A stretch of 64,000 bases of DNA, from the NCBI RefSeq assembly GCF_035492835.1, contig NZ_DATJIY010000125.1, positions 1 to 64,000 of the forward strand, in the 5' to 3' direction. Position numbers and translations under genes: made by a program. Position 1 is the stretch's first letter, and every line of letters starts with the position of its first letter. Below the pieces are notes generated by a model. The model was not told the DNA's origin. It saw only the letters and a list, made by a program, of their open reading frames with translations, and did no database searches. Of the stretch, positions 25,898 through 35,192 are shown piece by piece. The stretch comes from Dinghuibacter sp035492835. GTDB lineage: Bacteria > Bacteroidota > Bacteroidia > Chitinophagales > Chitinophagaceae.

Positions 25898-28304
25898 CCG
25901 CGTTTATCGCCCGGATGGTTTTGACCAGCGAATCGGGTGTCACCGAAATACTATCGATCCCTTCCTTCACCAGGAACTGGGCCAGCTCCGGGAAGTCCGA
26001 AGGCCCCTGGCCGCAGATCCCCACCTTAACCCCACATTCCTTAGCCGTACGGATGAGCTGCCGGAGCAACGCCTTCACCGCCGCGTTCCGCTCGTCGTAC
26101 AAATGGGCGACCAGAGCCGAGTCCCGGTCCAGCCCCAGCGTTAGTTGGGTGAGGTCGTTACTCCCGATGGAAAACCCATGGATATGCTCCGCGAACTCGC
26201 GCGCCAGCAGGATATTTGACGGTAGTTCGGCCATCAGGAATAACTCCAGCTCGCCGTCGATACCCCGGCGTCCCGGAATTAACCCATATTCCTCCATCAC
26301 GCCGCGGACCCGCAGCAGCTCCTCCACCGTCCGGCAGAACGGGATCATCACCGCCACATTGGAAAGCCCCATCACGTCCCGCACCAGTCGGATCGCCCGG
26401 CATTCGAGCCCGAACGCCTCTTTATAGGATTCGGAATAATACCGGGACGCGCCGCGCCAGCCTATCATCGGGTTCTCCTCGACCGGCTCGAAGTGCGCGC
26501 CACCCAGCAAATTCCGGTACTCGTTGCTCTTGAAATCCGAAAACCGCACGATCACCCGTTTCGGATAAAACGCCGCCGCGATCTTGCCGATCCCATACGA
26601 CAGCTTTTGGATGAAATAAGTCTCCTCGTCCTTGAACCCGCGGATCAACTCCCCGATGGCCGAGCTCAACGCCGCGTCACCGGTGGAACGGTGCCGCAAC
26701 AAGGCCAGCGGATGTGCCTGGATATAGTTGTTGATAATGAATTCTTCGCGGGCAAGCCCCACGCCGCTGTGCGGCAAATGCGCATACTGGAACGCCGACG
26801 CTGGCGACCCCACGTTCAACATAATGGGCGTCGACACCTCCGGCAAATCCGCCAGCTCCGTCGTCACGCACTCAAATGGCAGCGCCCCTTCATACACGTA
26901 TCCATCCTCCCCCTCCGCACAAGACGCCGTCACCACCTGCCCATCCTTTAACCAATCCGTCGCATTCCCGCACCCCACAATCGCCGGCACGCCCATCTCC
27001 CGCGCCACGATCGCCGCATGACACGTCCTGCCGCCCTTATTCGTAACGATCGCGGACGCGATCTTCATAATCGGCTCCCAATCAGGGTCCGTCATATCCG
27101 TTACCAATACGTCCCCCTGCAGGAACTCCCGTCCCCCAACCCTTTTGTCCAGTGAATATAAAATATTCACCGACCCCGTCGCCACCTTATCGCCCACCGC
27201 AATCCCCTTCCCCAACAACCGCCGCTCCACGCCGGCAGCCAGCCGATACTCCGTCAAGCTCGTATCCGATCGCCGGCTGTGAACCGTCTCCGGCCGCGCC
27301 TGTACGACAAACAAACCGCCATGCAACCCATCTATCGCCCACTCCACATCCACCGGGCACCACCGGTCCTTGACCCGCGAATAATAGTCCTCGATCGCGA
27401 TCACCCAGTCCGCCAGCTGCAATACCTGGGCGTCCGTCAGACAAAACCTGTACCGCTGTCCCTCTTCCGCCGGGATGATCCGCGTCCGCTGATCGCTCCG
27501 ATCACCGTACACCATAATCTTATCCTTCGCGCCCAACCGACGCTCGATAATAGACGCAAATCCTTCCCGCCGCGTGGGCTTGAACACGAGGAACTCGTCC
27601 GGCGACACCGATCCCTGCACGACCATCTCACCCAGGCCATACGACCCGTTGATCACCACGAGGTCGCGGAAACCCGACTCCGTATCCAGCGAAAACGCCA
27701 CCCCGCTCGACGCCAGGTCCGAGCGCACCATCTTCTGTACGCACACCGACAACCCGATCGTGGAGGCTTCGAACCCAAACTGTTTTCTATAGCTGATCGC
27801 CCGGTCCGTAAATAGCGAAGCGAAACAATTCCTCACCGCGTCGATCAACGCCGCCGGCCCCCGTACGTTCAGGTACGTCTCCTGCTGCCCTGCGAAGCTC
27901 GCCTCCGGCAAGTCCTCCGCCGTAGCGCTCGACCGCACCGCCACGTCCGTCGCCGTCTGATCATAGCGCCCCGACAACTCCTCATACGCGCCGATGATCT
28001 GTAGCGACAGCTCCTGTGGGAACCGCGCGTTCGAAATCGCCTGCCGGATCTTCAACCCGCCCCGTCTCAGCGACTCCACATTCCCATGATCGATCCCGGC
28101 CAGCTCCCGTTCCACGAACGGAAGCAACCCGCTCCCTTCCAAAAACTGCCAGTACGCCTGGGTCGTCACCACGAACCCGCCCGGGATCGCCACCCCCAAA
28201 GGCGTCAGGAACTGCAACATCTCACCCAGTGACGCACATTTACCCCCGACCAGCCCTATATCGCCCAGGCCCACCGTCTCCAGGGGAAGAATAATCCGAC
28301 TCAT
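25881..28304 (-). CDS. ppsA: Phosphoenolpyruvate synthase
   Basis: An 807-residue enzyme of full length that makes PEP, AMP and phosphate from pyruvate and ATP in gluconeogenesis. Domains in order: PPDK/PEP-synthase ATP-grasp domain (about 1-345; VGGKCASLGEM, SSATAEDLPEASFAGQQETY), phosphohistidine swivel domain with the catalytic His in GGRTCHAAIVAREMGVPA (about residue 428), and a PEP-utilising TIM barrel with the catalytic Cys in VGICGQGPSD (about 765). All key residues are present. It appears monocistronic; a TTCTTTGG stretch upstream is only a weak promoter match. Confidence 0.97.
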   Translation of the reverse strand: MSRIILPLETVGLGDIGLVGGKCASLGEMLQFLTPLGVAIPGGFVVTTQAYWQFLEGSGLLPFVERELAGIDHGNVESLRRGGLKIRQAISNARFPQELSLQIIGAYEELSGRYDQTATDVAVRSSATAEDLPEASFAGQQETYLNVRGPAALIDAVRNCFASLFTDRAISYRKQFGFEASTIGLSVCVQKMVRSDLASSGVAFSLDTESGFRDLVVINGSYGLGEMVVQGSVSPDEFLVFKPTRREGFASIIERRLGAKDKIMVYGDRSDQRTRIIPAEEGQRYRFCLTDAQVLQLADWVIAIEDYYSRVKDRWCPVDVEWAIDGLHGGLFVVQARPETVHSRRSDTSLTEYRLAAGVERRLLGKGIAVGDKVATGSVNILYSLDKRVGGREFLQGDVLVTDMTDPDWEPIMKIASAIVTNKGGRTCHAAIVAREMGVPAIVGCGNATDWLKDGQVVTASCAEGEDGYVYEGALPFECVTTELADLPEVSTPIMLNVGSPASAFQYAHLPHSGVGLAREEFIINNYIQAHPLALLRHRSTGDAALSSAIGELIRGFKDEETYFIQKLSYGIGKIAAAFYPKRVIVRFSDFKSNEYRNLLGGAHFEPVEENPMIGWRGASRYYSESYKEAFGLECRAIRLVRDVMGLSNVAVMIPFCRTVEELLRVRGVMEEYGLIPGRRGIDGELELFLMAELPSNILLAREFAEHIHGFSIGSNDLTQLTLGLDRDSALVAHLYDERNAAVKALLRQLIRTAKECGVKVGICGQGPSDFPELAQFLVKEGIDSISVTPDSLVKTIRAINAVTCVC

Positions 28305-28534
28305 ACAACAAGCTATTTCGCTAAAACTCCAAAGAATGTCCGGATTTTCCCACGCTTCGCCCCAGCCCCGAAATCTTATCTAAATAGCCCGCTCCCCCCC
28401 GAACTTTTATAGCCCCCAGGACAAAATTTCAGTGCACCCCTGTAAATTTTTCGGGGGTAAGTCAATTTTTCAGCGGCGTCCCCGGCTGGCATTTCCTTTG
28501 TTTTGCAATTTTTATTCGTCCAACTTCCTGCAGC

Positions 28535-28834
28535 ATGATCACCGCAACCTTCGACATCCGTTTCAACTTCGGGGTAGACGCCGCGCGGCTCAACATCCTC
28601 CTCGAAGCAACCGTCCGCGAGCACCACTCGGACGAGTATTATGTAGTCTCCGACTTCCATATTCCCGGCCACGCCAGCCGCTCGGTGTTGCCCACGATCA
28701 CTATCCGGAAGCAGGGCCTCCTTTGGGTCCACACCGATAGCGGTAAGGCCACCGACCTCAGCACCGCGGTCGGGTATACCATCGAGGCAATAAAAAGGCC
28801 GCCTGGCAATACACCAGGCGGCCCAAACGAATAA
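28535..28834 (+). CDS. Small protein of unknown function
   Basis: A 99-residue protein with no signal peptide or membrane segment. The alternating pattern (ITATFDIRFNFGVDAARLNI, then YYVVSDFHI and VLPTITIRKQGLLWVHTD) suggests a small alpha/beta fold. I do not recognise a family. It stands alone, with 230 bases upstream holding nothing recognisable beyond a C-run/G-run pair (CCCCC/GGGGG) near 28413-28458. Its last 13 codons coincide with the intrinsic terminator of the convergent T9SS nuclease gene, so its C-terminal residues (RPPGNTPGGPNE) are dictated by that hairpin. The opposite-strand reading frame here looks like a shadow. Confidence 0.6.
   Translation: MITATFDIRFNFGVDAARLNILLEATVREHHSDEYYVVSDFHIPGHASRSVLPTITIRKQGLLWVHTDSGKATDLSTAVGYTIEAIKRPPGNTPGGPNE
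28791..28823 (-). terminator. Intrinsic terminator of the T9SS nuclease gene
   Basis: On the minus strand a perfect 10-base stem (GGCCGCCTGG/CCAGGCGGCC, 7-base loop) is followed by TTTTTAT. It starts 19 bases after the nuclease stop and lies inside the 3' end of the plus-strand gene 28535-28834. Confidence 0.85.
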
Positions 28835-28842
28835 ACATCATT

Positions 28843-31800
28843 TTACAATACCAGCAACATCCCCGTCCCCACCTGGTCCGAAGTAGTAACCTTCACCACA
28901 TATATACCCGCGCGTAACCCACTCAGGCTGATCGTATTGACCTGAGCATCGGGCGTCCCCGTCTGTTGCTTCAGCGTAGTCCCGCTCAGGTTCAGCACCT
29001 GGATGACATACGGTCCGTCGGCGTGGGCGACGATGGCCCTGGTCGACCCAAAGGCCGGATTGGGGCTGATCGTCAACGTAAGCGGCAGCGGGAAGGTCAG
29101 GCTGACGGTGTTGGACAGCGTCGAGTTCCCGATCGATTCGATCTCCTTGAGCCTATAGTAATCTGTGCCCGGCAACGGCAGCGGGTCCGTGAAATTATAC
29201 GTCGTCGCGGTATCCGTAGCGTTGCTGGAACGAGCCGCAACCAGGCCGATCGGCAGGAAAACCCGTCCGTCGAGGCTCTTTTGCACTTCGAAAACCTTGG
29301 TGTCGTTATCGGGCGTGGTTATCCATGTCAACAACGCCGTGCTGCCCTGCTTTTGACCGGTAAAGATCAGCGGCGGCCGGATCGGCCCGGTCGCGGGTGG
29401 CGTGAACGAGAATTGGGTATATACCGGATAGTGGTCCGTCGTCGTGGTACCGTAGTTGGTCACCAGGCCCGCGACGTCCGAACGAACCGTGGCCGAAGCC
29501 GGCAGGTAGAACCGGTTCACCGTGTCGCTGATGATGACGTTGTCGATCACGCTGCTGTAATTGACGTCCGAGTGCTGGCCGGTGGGGCTCAGCGGCTGGG
29601 TCGGGAACTTGTACAGCGACGAGTCGCCGATCGTAAAGGCGCTCCAGGAAGTCACCGGCGGATTGACGCCCGCTGTGATGGTTTGGTTCAGGTCGTCGTT
29701 GAAGTCCCCCAGGATCACGACGTTATCGCTGGGGTACTGCGCTTTCAGCAGCGAATCGAGGGCCCGGGCGCCGTCGGCGCGGCGGGCATAGGCCGTCAGC
29801 ACCGGCGAGGTGTTCGCCTTGGCGTGGACGTTGATAAAGCGGAAGGTCTGCGTATTGGTTCCACCCTGGTTGTCGCTCAGCGTCACGCTCGCGGTCAGCA
29901 TATAGGGGAACCGGCCGCTCGACCAGTCGTTATAATAGGTAGTAGAAGGATCGAGCGGGTTGCTGGTGCCCAGGGTCAGCAACGAATCCGTCCGGATCGC
30001 GGTGATCTTAGCCGTGTTATAGACAAAGGCCAGCTTCTGGATCGTGTTGATCGGATCGGGGCCTCCGGGAATCGTCGGGTTGGAGAAAGACCCGAATTGC
30101 CCAACGATGACCGCATAACCCGGCATGGTGGCGACGATGGAGTCGAGGGCCGCCTCGTCGCATACTTCTTCCAGGGCGTAGAGATCCGCGTGCAGGCTTG
30201 GGAGGACCGTACCCACGTTCCTTTTCTGCAACGCCTTGTCGGTGGGTCCGAGCGTGGGATCGGGGGTGCCGAACCAGTTCAGGTTCCAGTCGATCACGCT
30301 CAGCGTGGAGGCGGGGTCTATGCTGTTTCCCTTGACGTTTACGACGGCCGTCGAATCGGAAATGAGGACCAGGACCGAGTCGATGAACTGCCGGTTGGAT
30401 GCTTCCGGTATAAACCGGATATACACCGGCAGGGTCTTGTTGTTGGCTACCGCGGCGGTCAGGGACACCGAATCGCTGAAGTGTACGCTGTCGGTGGAGA
30501 CCTGGAAGACCGACGAGCCGGTGATCGTTATCGGAGACGTAAGATCGTTCCCAGTCACCAGGAGCTTTTGCGTGGCCACGCTGCGGAAGGCCGTATAGCC
30601 GAACTCGAAGTTGTCCGTGCTCAGGGTGAGGCTCGGGGGCGGCGGGGTCAGCGAATTGACCAGGCTGACATCGTCCACCGTCCAGCGCGAGCCGTCCTGG
30701 TCGGACGATGTATAAACGAAGGCAAAGTAGACGGTGCTGTCCTTAAGGGTGGACAGGTCGATGTTGGAGGACAGGGTCCAGACATCGGAAGCCACGCTGG
30801 GGAACTTGCCGTTCAGCACGGCCCAGTGGGCCAAGGTGGGGTTGCCCGAACCGGTATAATCGGTTGAGACCTCCAGCGTCAGCGGCGCGCCGGTGAAGGC
30901 GTTGCGGCTCCAGAAGTTCAGCAGCGGGTAGGTCGTCCCTGCCAGGTTGAACCGGGGCGAGATCAGCCAATCCTGGTTGGGGTTGTTGACGCCGCCAGCA
31001 AAACCATTGATCTCAATGGCGTGGCCAAAAGCCGTCGTACCGGCCAGATTGCTGCTGTCTCGGCCAAAGGTGGTGCAGTCCCATACCTGGGCGCCCGTCA
31101 CGCTAAAGGCGGTGAACCCATTGGGCAGCAGCCCGCTCCCGAGACAACTGTCAAAGCTGGTGGCGTAAGGCAGCGTTTGGGCGATGGTATTGTTATACGT
31201 ACTGAAGCTCCAGCCACTGGAAAGACCGGCAAAAGCGTTACCAAAGGCATCCACGAAAGTGCCCGCGCCGATGCGGATTGCGTACGTATTCCCGCCCACC
31301 AGCGACACATGCAGCACGACCGAGTCGTTGCTCACCGCGATCCGGGTGTCGCTCACCGGGATGACGGTGCTATCGGTTCCGTTGACCACCAAAGTAATGT
31401 TACCGACGCCTTTGGCAACCGGTTTGGTAAACACCAGGACCGGAACGACGCTCGACGGTATCGATGCCGCGCCGTTGACCGGCACAAGGCTCTGCACCAT
31501 CGGCGGCGCCGTGGTATACGTGCTGTTCCTCGGGTTGGGCGTATTGACCTGGAAGTCGGTGGCGTTGTTACCCGAGTCCCCACCGTCTGGGACGCGCACA
31601 TCCGCAGTGGAGTTGGTCAGCACCGGCGCGGGAGCGCCTTCGAAGCCGGTGGCGCCCGGCCCATAGCCGACGAGGTCGATGACCGTCGCGCCCGAAGGAT
31701 CGGCGCCCGTTTGGGCGGCGGCTGCGTTGCTCAAAAGGACCTTCCCCGTCGTCGCGCTCATGGCGATGGACCCGATAACGTCCGGTGCCGGCAACGGCGT

Positions 31801-32961
31801 GTTGGGGCTCGCGCCAACCGCTTCCTGTACCAGGAAAAACCCGTGCGGCGGAATCGTCCCGGTCAACGGCGTTACCTGCCAGGAAGTGCCCGCAGAAGAG
31901 GAATATTGAACCGACCAGCCGTTGAGGTTTACGGCCGTGTCCGCGTCATTAAAGAGCTCGATAAAGTCATTGGAAAAAACGGAGCCCGAATTCCCCCCGC
32001 CGCCATACACCTGGTTGACAACCACTTTCGCAGCGGGCGAGGTTACCGAACCCGTGAGTTGTACCAGGGTGGAGTCTGCGCCCGCCGAGCGGAGCGTGAC
32101 CGTCCCGTTGACGACACCCGAGGGCGCACCGGCGGCCAGCCGTACCAGCAAGGCGGTATCCGCCACCGTCCCGCCCGTTTGGGCAAGTCCGACGGTAGCG
32201 CTGAAATTGCTCCCATCCCGGGAAAGTTCGAATCCCGCGGATGCCGTCGCCGAAATACCTGCCGTCAGGTTGACCCCACCGACGGTGATCGTTTGCGCCG
32301 GCGAGGCGCTCCCCGCCACCGCGGCAAAGCCCGATAGGGAGGCGGGAAAGACCGTTATCGCCGGGACCGGCACGTTGCCCGATGCCGTAGCCAGGACACT
32401 GAGGTCGTCGATCCGCCAGTTAGCGGTGTTCTTCGACGCGTTACCCGTGCCGTTATACGCGTAAATGCGGATAGTGATGGCTTGTCCCGGGGTGCCCGGG
32501 AGCGCCGTAGGACTACTGATAAGCGCCCACGCGCTGTTGTTGGCCAGCGACCCCGTGGCGGCCGGAGCGGCAAAATTGTCCAGGCTCGTACGGATGTCGT
32601 ACGCCTGCGGCCCGGTCCCCGTGGAGCGGCTTCCGAAGCTAATCTGGGTGACGGTAACCGCCACACCCGCGGCGGGTGTCAGCGTCCATTCGAAATAAGT
32701 CGTAGTGTCCGGCCTGTACCCGCCAACGTTGGCGGCGGCCCCGGCGTTGTTACCGCCGGTAGCGCCCGGATACGCCGAAGACGCCGAAGTCGTCGTCAGC
32801 AACGTGGTCGTGCCGTTATTGTTTCCCTGCGACACAGCCGACACGGTGATCCCGGCCGGCACGCCCGACAGCGGCGTAGCCGTAGAAAAGTCCCAGACGA
32901 TCTGGGCGTTACTGACAAAAGGCAATAAGAGGACGCAAAGGAGTGAGTAGAGTTTCCCCAT
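28843..32961 (-). CDS. Large secreted endonuclease/exonuclease/phosphatase-family protein with lamin-tail and T9SS domains
   Basis: The ATG at 32961 (MGKLYSLLCVLLLPFVSNAQ) starts at the signal peptide; the upstream TTG is not needed. About 1372 residues. Order: N-terminal beta domain (about 20-190), Ig-like segment (about 195-300), lamin-tail domain (VVNQVYGGGGNSGS and FIELFND, about 312-460), Ig-like domain (about 490-590), choice-of-anchor-J domain (about 590-770), another Ig-like segment, an EEP nuclease domain (DWNLNWFG near 890, LYALEEVCDE near 927, GDFNDD near 1082, DHYPVYTQF near 1178), and a T9SS type A domain (SPNPAFGSTR, LRAGIYVVKV). The EEP motifs look intact, so the likely activity is extracellular DNA or phosphoester cleavage, supplying phosphate or nucleosides (inference). 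Confidence 0.9.
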   Translation of the reverse strand: MGKLYSLLCVLLLPFVSNAQIVWDFSTATPLSGVPAGITVSAVSQGNNNGTTTLLTTTSASSAYPGATGGNNAGAAANVGGYRPDTTTYFEWTLTPAAGVAVTVTQISFGSRSTGTGPQAYDIRTSLDNFAAPAATGSLANNSAWALISSPTALPGTPGQAITIRIYAYNGTGNASKNTANWRIDDLSVLATASGNVPVPAITVFPASLSGFAAVAGSASPAQTITVGGVNLTAGISATASAGFELSRDGSNFSATVGLAQTGGTVADTALLVRLAAGAPSGVVNGTVTLRSAGADSTLVQLTGSVTSPAAKVVVNQVYGGGGNSGSVFSNDFIELFNDADTAVNLNGWSVQYSSSAGTSWQVTPLTGTIPPHGFFLVQEAVGASPNTPLPAPDVIGSIAMSATTGKVLLSNAAAAQTGADPSGATVIDLVGYGPGATGFEGAPAPVLTNSTADVRVPDGGDSGNNATDFQVNTPNPRNSTYTTAPPMVQSLVPVNGAASIPSSVVPVLVFTKPVAKGVGNITLVVNGTDSTVIPVSDTRIAVSNDSVVLHVSLVGGNTYAIRIGAGTFVDAFGNAFAGLSSGWSFSTYNNTIAQTLPYATSFDSCLGSGLLPNGFTAFSVTGAQVWDCTTFGRDSSNLAGTTAFGHAIEINGFAGGVNNPNQDWLISPRFNLAGTTYPLLNFWSRNAFTGAPLTLEVSTDYTGSGNPTLAHWAVLNGKFPSVASDVWTLSSNIDLSTLKDSTVYFAFVYTSSDQDGSRWTVDDVSLVNSLTPPPPSLTLSTDNFEFGYTAFRSVATQKLLVTGNDLTSPITITGSSVFQVSTDSVHFSDSVSLTAAVANNKTLPVYIRFIPEASNRQFIDSVLVLISDSTAVVNVKGNSIDPASTLSVIDWNLNWFGTPDPTLGPTDKALQKRNVGTVLPSLHADLYALEEVCDEAALDSIVATMPGYAVIVGQFGSFSNPTIPGGPDPINTIQKLAFVYNTAKITAIRTDSLLTLGTSNPLDPSTTYYNDWSSGRFPYMLTASVTLSDNQGGTNTQTFRFINVHAKANTSPVLTAYARRADGARALDSLLKAQYPSDNVVILGDFNDDLNQTITAGVNPPVTSWSAFTIGDSSLYKFPTQPLSPTGQHSDVNYSSVIDNVIISDTVNRFYLPASATVRSDVAGLVTNYGTTTTDHYPVYTQFSFTPPATGPIRPPLIFTGQKQGSTALLTWITTPDNDTKVFEVQKSLDGRVFLPIGLVAARSSNATDTATTYNFTDPLPLPGTDYYRLKEIESIGNSTLSNTVSLTFPLPLTLTISPNPAFGSTRAIVAHADGPYVIQVLNLSGTTLKQQTGTPDAQVNTISLSGLRAGIYVVKVTTSDQVGTGMLLVL

Positions 32962-33057
32962 GTTGAACGATTTGGTGGGAAACAAATGTAGCCGCAGTTC
33001 GCCGCTCCCGGTTTGAAGAAATTATTAAGTATTCCTCGCCTCCGGCCGCGTATCCGC

Positions 33058-33270
33058 CTAAGATAGCTCGTCTTTGTATTCCAGCAAATCCCCCGGCTGG
33101 CAATCAAGCGCCTTGCAAATCGCCTCCAGCGTACTGAAGCGCACCGCCTTGGCCTTCCCCGTTTTCAGGATCGACAAATTCGCCAGCGTCAGGTCCACCT
33201 TCTCCGCAAGCTCGCCGAGCGACATCTTCCGCCTGGCCATCATCACATCCAGGTTTACGATAATAGGCAT
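33058..33270 (-). CDS. XRE-family helix-turn-helix regulator (YozG-like)
   Basis: A 70-residue one-domain protein: IVNLDVMMARRKMSLGELAE, VDLTLANLSILKTGKAKAVR, then LEAICKALDCQPGDLLEY. This is the Cro/C1 HTH_26 type. It sits three bases after the DUF2975 gene, a very common pairing in Bacteroidota and Firmicutes in which the small regulator and the membrane protein are thought to act together. Its targets are unknown. It probably shares an operon with DUF2975 and possibly the VOC gene. Confidence 0.9.
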   Translation of the reverse strand: MPIIVNLDVMMARRKMSLGELAEKVDLTLANLSILKTGKAKAVRFSTLEAICKALDCQPGDLLEYKDELS

Positions 33271-33273
33271 CGG

Positions 33274-33801
33274 TTATACGGTTAGCTCGTTTTCGGTTTG
33301 CAACTCCACGCCTTTCTTAAAGATTTGCGCAAAGACAAAGACAATGCCGGCCGTAATAATAAAGTCCCCGGAAAATGTCGCGACCTTCAGACCCGGCACC
33401 CGATCTTCCAGCCAATGGCTATGGATATCCTTGAGCATCGCCACGACCCAGGTCGCCACCAGGAAATAGCTGATCCGTTCCAGTCGCAGGGCGATGTCCA
33501 TAGTGAACGGGTTCGATAGTTTTATCCGCGACAATACCAGGATCACCAGGTAGGCGGTATATCCGGCAAAAAGCATCACCGCCGCCGTCAGGAAAACCGC
33601 CACGGAAAACTGCGCCAGGCTGAAATCCCGCAGCAAATGATAGTCCTGGTGCGGAAAAATATCGTTAGCCGCCAGGGGCTGCCAGAAACTATACACCCAG
33701 CCGAAAAGAACCCCGCCGGCCTCGACCATGCAGCCGATAAATACGATCCAGGCCAGTACGTTCATGACCGCCAGGATCCAATCTGTTCTTGTTTTTTTCA
33801 T
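33274..33801 (-). CDS. DUF2975 membrane protein
   Basis: A 175-residue protein with four hydrophobic helices (WILAVMNVLAWIVFIGCMVE; FSVAVFLTAAVMLFAGYTAY; ISYFLVATWVVAMLKDI; FIITAGIVFVFAQIFKKG). The last helix and its position directly before an XRE regulator match the DUF2975 family. Function of the family is not established; a membrane sensor or inhibitor of the partner regulator is a guess from the constant pairing. Confidence 0.85.
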   Translation of the reverse strand: MKKTRTDWILAVMNVLAWIVFIGCMVEAGGVLFGWVYSFWQPLAANDIFPHQDYHLLRDFSLAQFSVAVFLTAAVMLFAGYTAYLVILVLSRIKLSNPFTMDIALRLERISYFLVATWVVAMLKDIHSHWLEDRVPGLKVATFSGDFIITAGIVFVFAQIFKKGVELQTENELTV

Positions 33802-33810
33802 AAAATAATT

Positions 33811-34149
33811 TTAATCGATTTGTAAAAAAGCCAGCACATTCCCGTCCGGGTCCGCGATATAGAATTCCTTCCCATAGGGCATTTCCCGGAGTGGTTGCGC
33901 AATGGTCACGCCGTCCAGCGCCGCATAGGCGCCCTCCACATCCGGAACCGAAAAGGTCAGCTCGAAGTCCTTTCGCCCTTCCCCGCACTTCAGGTGTATC
34001 GAGACGCCGTCCTTGACAATGCCCGCATAAAAGTCTTCATACCGGAAGTCCAGCCGGAAACCCAGCTTCTCCGTATAAAAGGTTATAGCCCACTCCAGGT
34101 CGGCGACCAGCAACTGCGGGCTCATGGTTTTGATGGTAAACGTACTCAT
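33811..34149 (-). CDS. VOC-superfamily (glyoxalase/bleomycin-resistance-like) protein
   Basis: A 112-residue protein with two beta-alpha-beta-beta-beta halves: SPQLLVADLEWAITFYTEKL at the start and YGKEFYIADPDGNVLAFLQ at the end, the latter carrying the usual DPDGN turn. Members include glyoxalases, dioxygenases and drug-binding proteins; the substrate is unknown. It lies nine bases before DUF2975 on the same strand. Its promoter region faces that of the NmrA-like gene and contains two AT-rich palindromes. Confidence 0.85.
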   Translation of the reverse strand: MSTFTIKTMSPQLLVADLEWAITFYTEKLGFRLDFRYEDFYAGIVKDGVSIHLKCGEGRKDFELTFSVPDVEGAYAALDGVTIAQPLREMPYGKEFYIADPDGNVLAFLQID

Positions 34150-34189
34150 ATTACAATATATGTTTCATGCTCAATTTTTCTCAAATATA

Positions 34190-34225
34190 GATAAATATTT
34201 ATCGAAATACAATAAATATTTATTG
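34190..34225. promoter_or_regulatory. Tandem palindromic operator candidates
   Basis: Two perfect palindromes sharing the core ATAAATATTTAT: GATAAATATTTATC at 34190-34203 and CAATAAATATTTATTG at 34210-34225. Their centres are 21 bases apart, two helical turns, in the 155-base divergent gap between the VOC and NmrA-like genes. Confidence 0.55.
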
Positions 34226-34304
34226 ACCCCCTTTTCGACTACTATAAACGTAGAATCGGTTAAGCGTACCGGAAACCGCCGGTGGACATTTGTAAAAAAA
34301 ACAA

Positions 34305-35189
34305 ATGAAGCTCATCCTCACCGGCTCCCTCGGCCACATCGGCCACCCCCTTACCACCCTCCTGACCCAACAGGGCCATACCGTTACCGTCATCACCACC
34401 AACCCCGCCAAACAAAAAGAGATCGAAGCCCTGGGCGCAACAGCCGCCATAGGCCGTATGGAAGACACCGGCTTCCTGACAACCACCTTCAGGGGCGCAG
34501 ACGCCGTCTATTGCATGGTTCCTCCGGCCCAGCATACCGCCCCCGATCGGGTCGCGTACTACCGCGAGACCGCCCGGAACTATGCCCGGGCCATACAAGA
34601 CGCCTCGATACAACGCGCCATCCACCTCAGCAGCATCGGCGCCGACCTGGACAAAGGGACCGGTATCATCCTCGGCGCTTACGAGGCGGAACAGGTATTC
34701 AATGCGCTCGACGGCGTATCCGTGACCCATATACGGCCCACGTATTTCAATTACAACCTATTGAACTTTGCGGGCATGATCCGCAAAACCGGCCGCATCA
34801 TGGCGAACTACGGCGGAGACGACATCATCCCGCTGGTCGAACCGGCCGACATCGCCCCTGTCATCGCCGAAGAGCTCCAGAAAACCGGGAAAAGCATCCG
34901 CTACGTTGCCAGCGAAGAGCGGAGCGGCAATGAAATTGCGCGTACCTTAGGGGAAGCCATCGGAAAACCCGACCTGTCATGGACCGTCATCACCGACGAC
35001 CAGATGCGTCAGGGAATGGAAGCAAACGGGATGCCCGCCGGGCTGGCCGCCGACCTCACCGAAATGTACTCCAGTATGCACAAGGGCGACCTGGGCAGGG
35101 ACTTCCAGAAGCACAAGCCCCAAACCTGGGGAGCGACAAAGCTGGAAGCATTCTTACCCACCTTCGTCGAGGCCTACAATAATGCATAA
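34305..35189 (+). CDS. NmrA-like NAD(P)-binding reductase
   Basis: A 294-residue atypical short-chain dehydrogenase. The N-terminal Rossmann motif is LTGSLGHIGHPLTTLL (residues 4-19), followed by VITTNPAKQ as cofactor-binding turn, and an HLSSIGAD segment near residue 105. The Tyr-x3-Lys pair of true dehydrogenases is not clear, as in NmrA/QOR2-type proteins that sense or reduce quinones and related compounds. Its stop is three bases before an AraC-type regulator gene, and paired palindromes lie upstream, so it is likely inducible (inference). Confidence 0.88.
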   Translation: MKLILTGSLGHIGHPLTTLLTQQGHTVTVITTNPAKQKEIEALGATAAIGRMEDTGFLTTTFRGADAVYCMVPPAQHTAPDRVAYYRETARNYARAIQDASIQRAIHLSSIGADLDKGTGIILGAYEAEQVFNALDGVSVTHIRPTYFNYNLLNFAGMIRKTGRIMANYGGDDIIPLVEPADIAPVIAEELQKTGKSIRYVASEERSGNEIARTLGEAIGKPDLSWTVITDDQMRQGMEANGMPAGLAADLTEMYSSMHKGDLGRDFQKHKPQTWGATKLEAFLPTFVEAYNNA

Positions 35190-35192
35190 GAC

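Noticed and set aside
28376..28732. 118-codon minus-strand frame opposite the small protein gene at 28535
   Set aside because: Composition is irregular and it would have to be read from beyond the nuclease terminator; the plus-strand frame has a regular alpha/beta pattern.
28966..30867. Long open frame (633 codons) on the plus strand across the T9SS nuclease gene
   Set aside because: Arg/Gly/Val-rich product with no domain; it mirrors the codon pattern of the well-supported minus-strand gene, as GC-rich genes often do.
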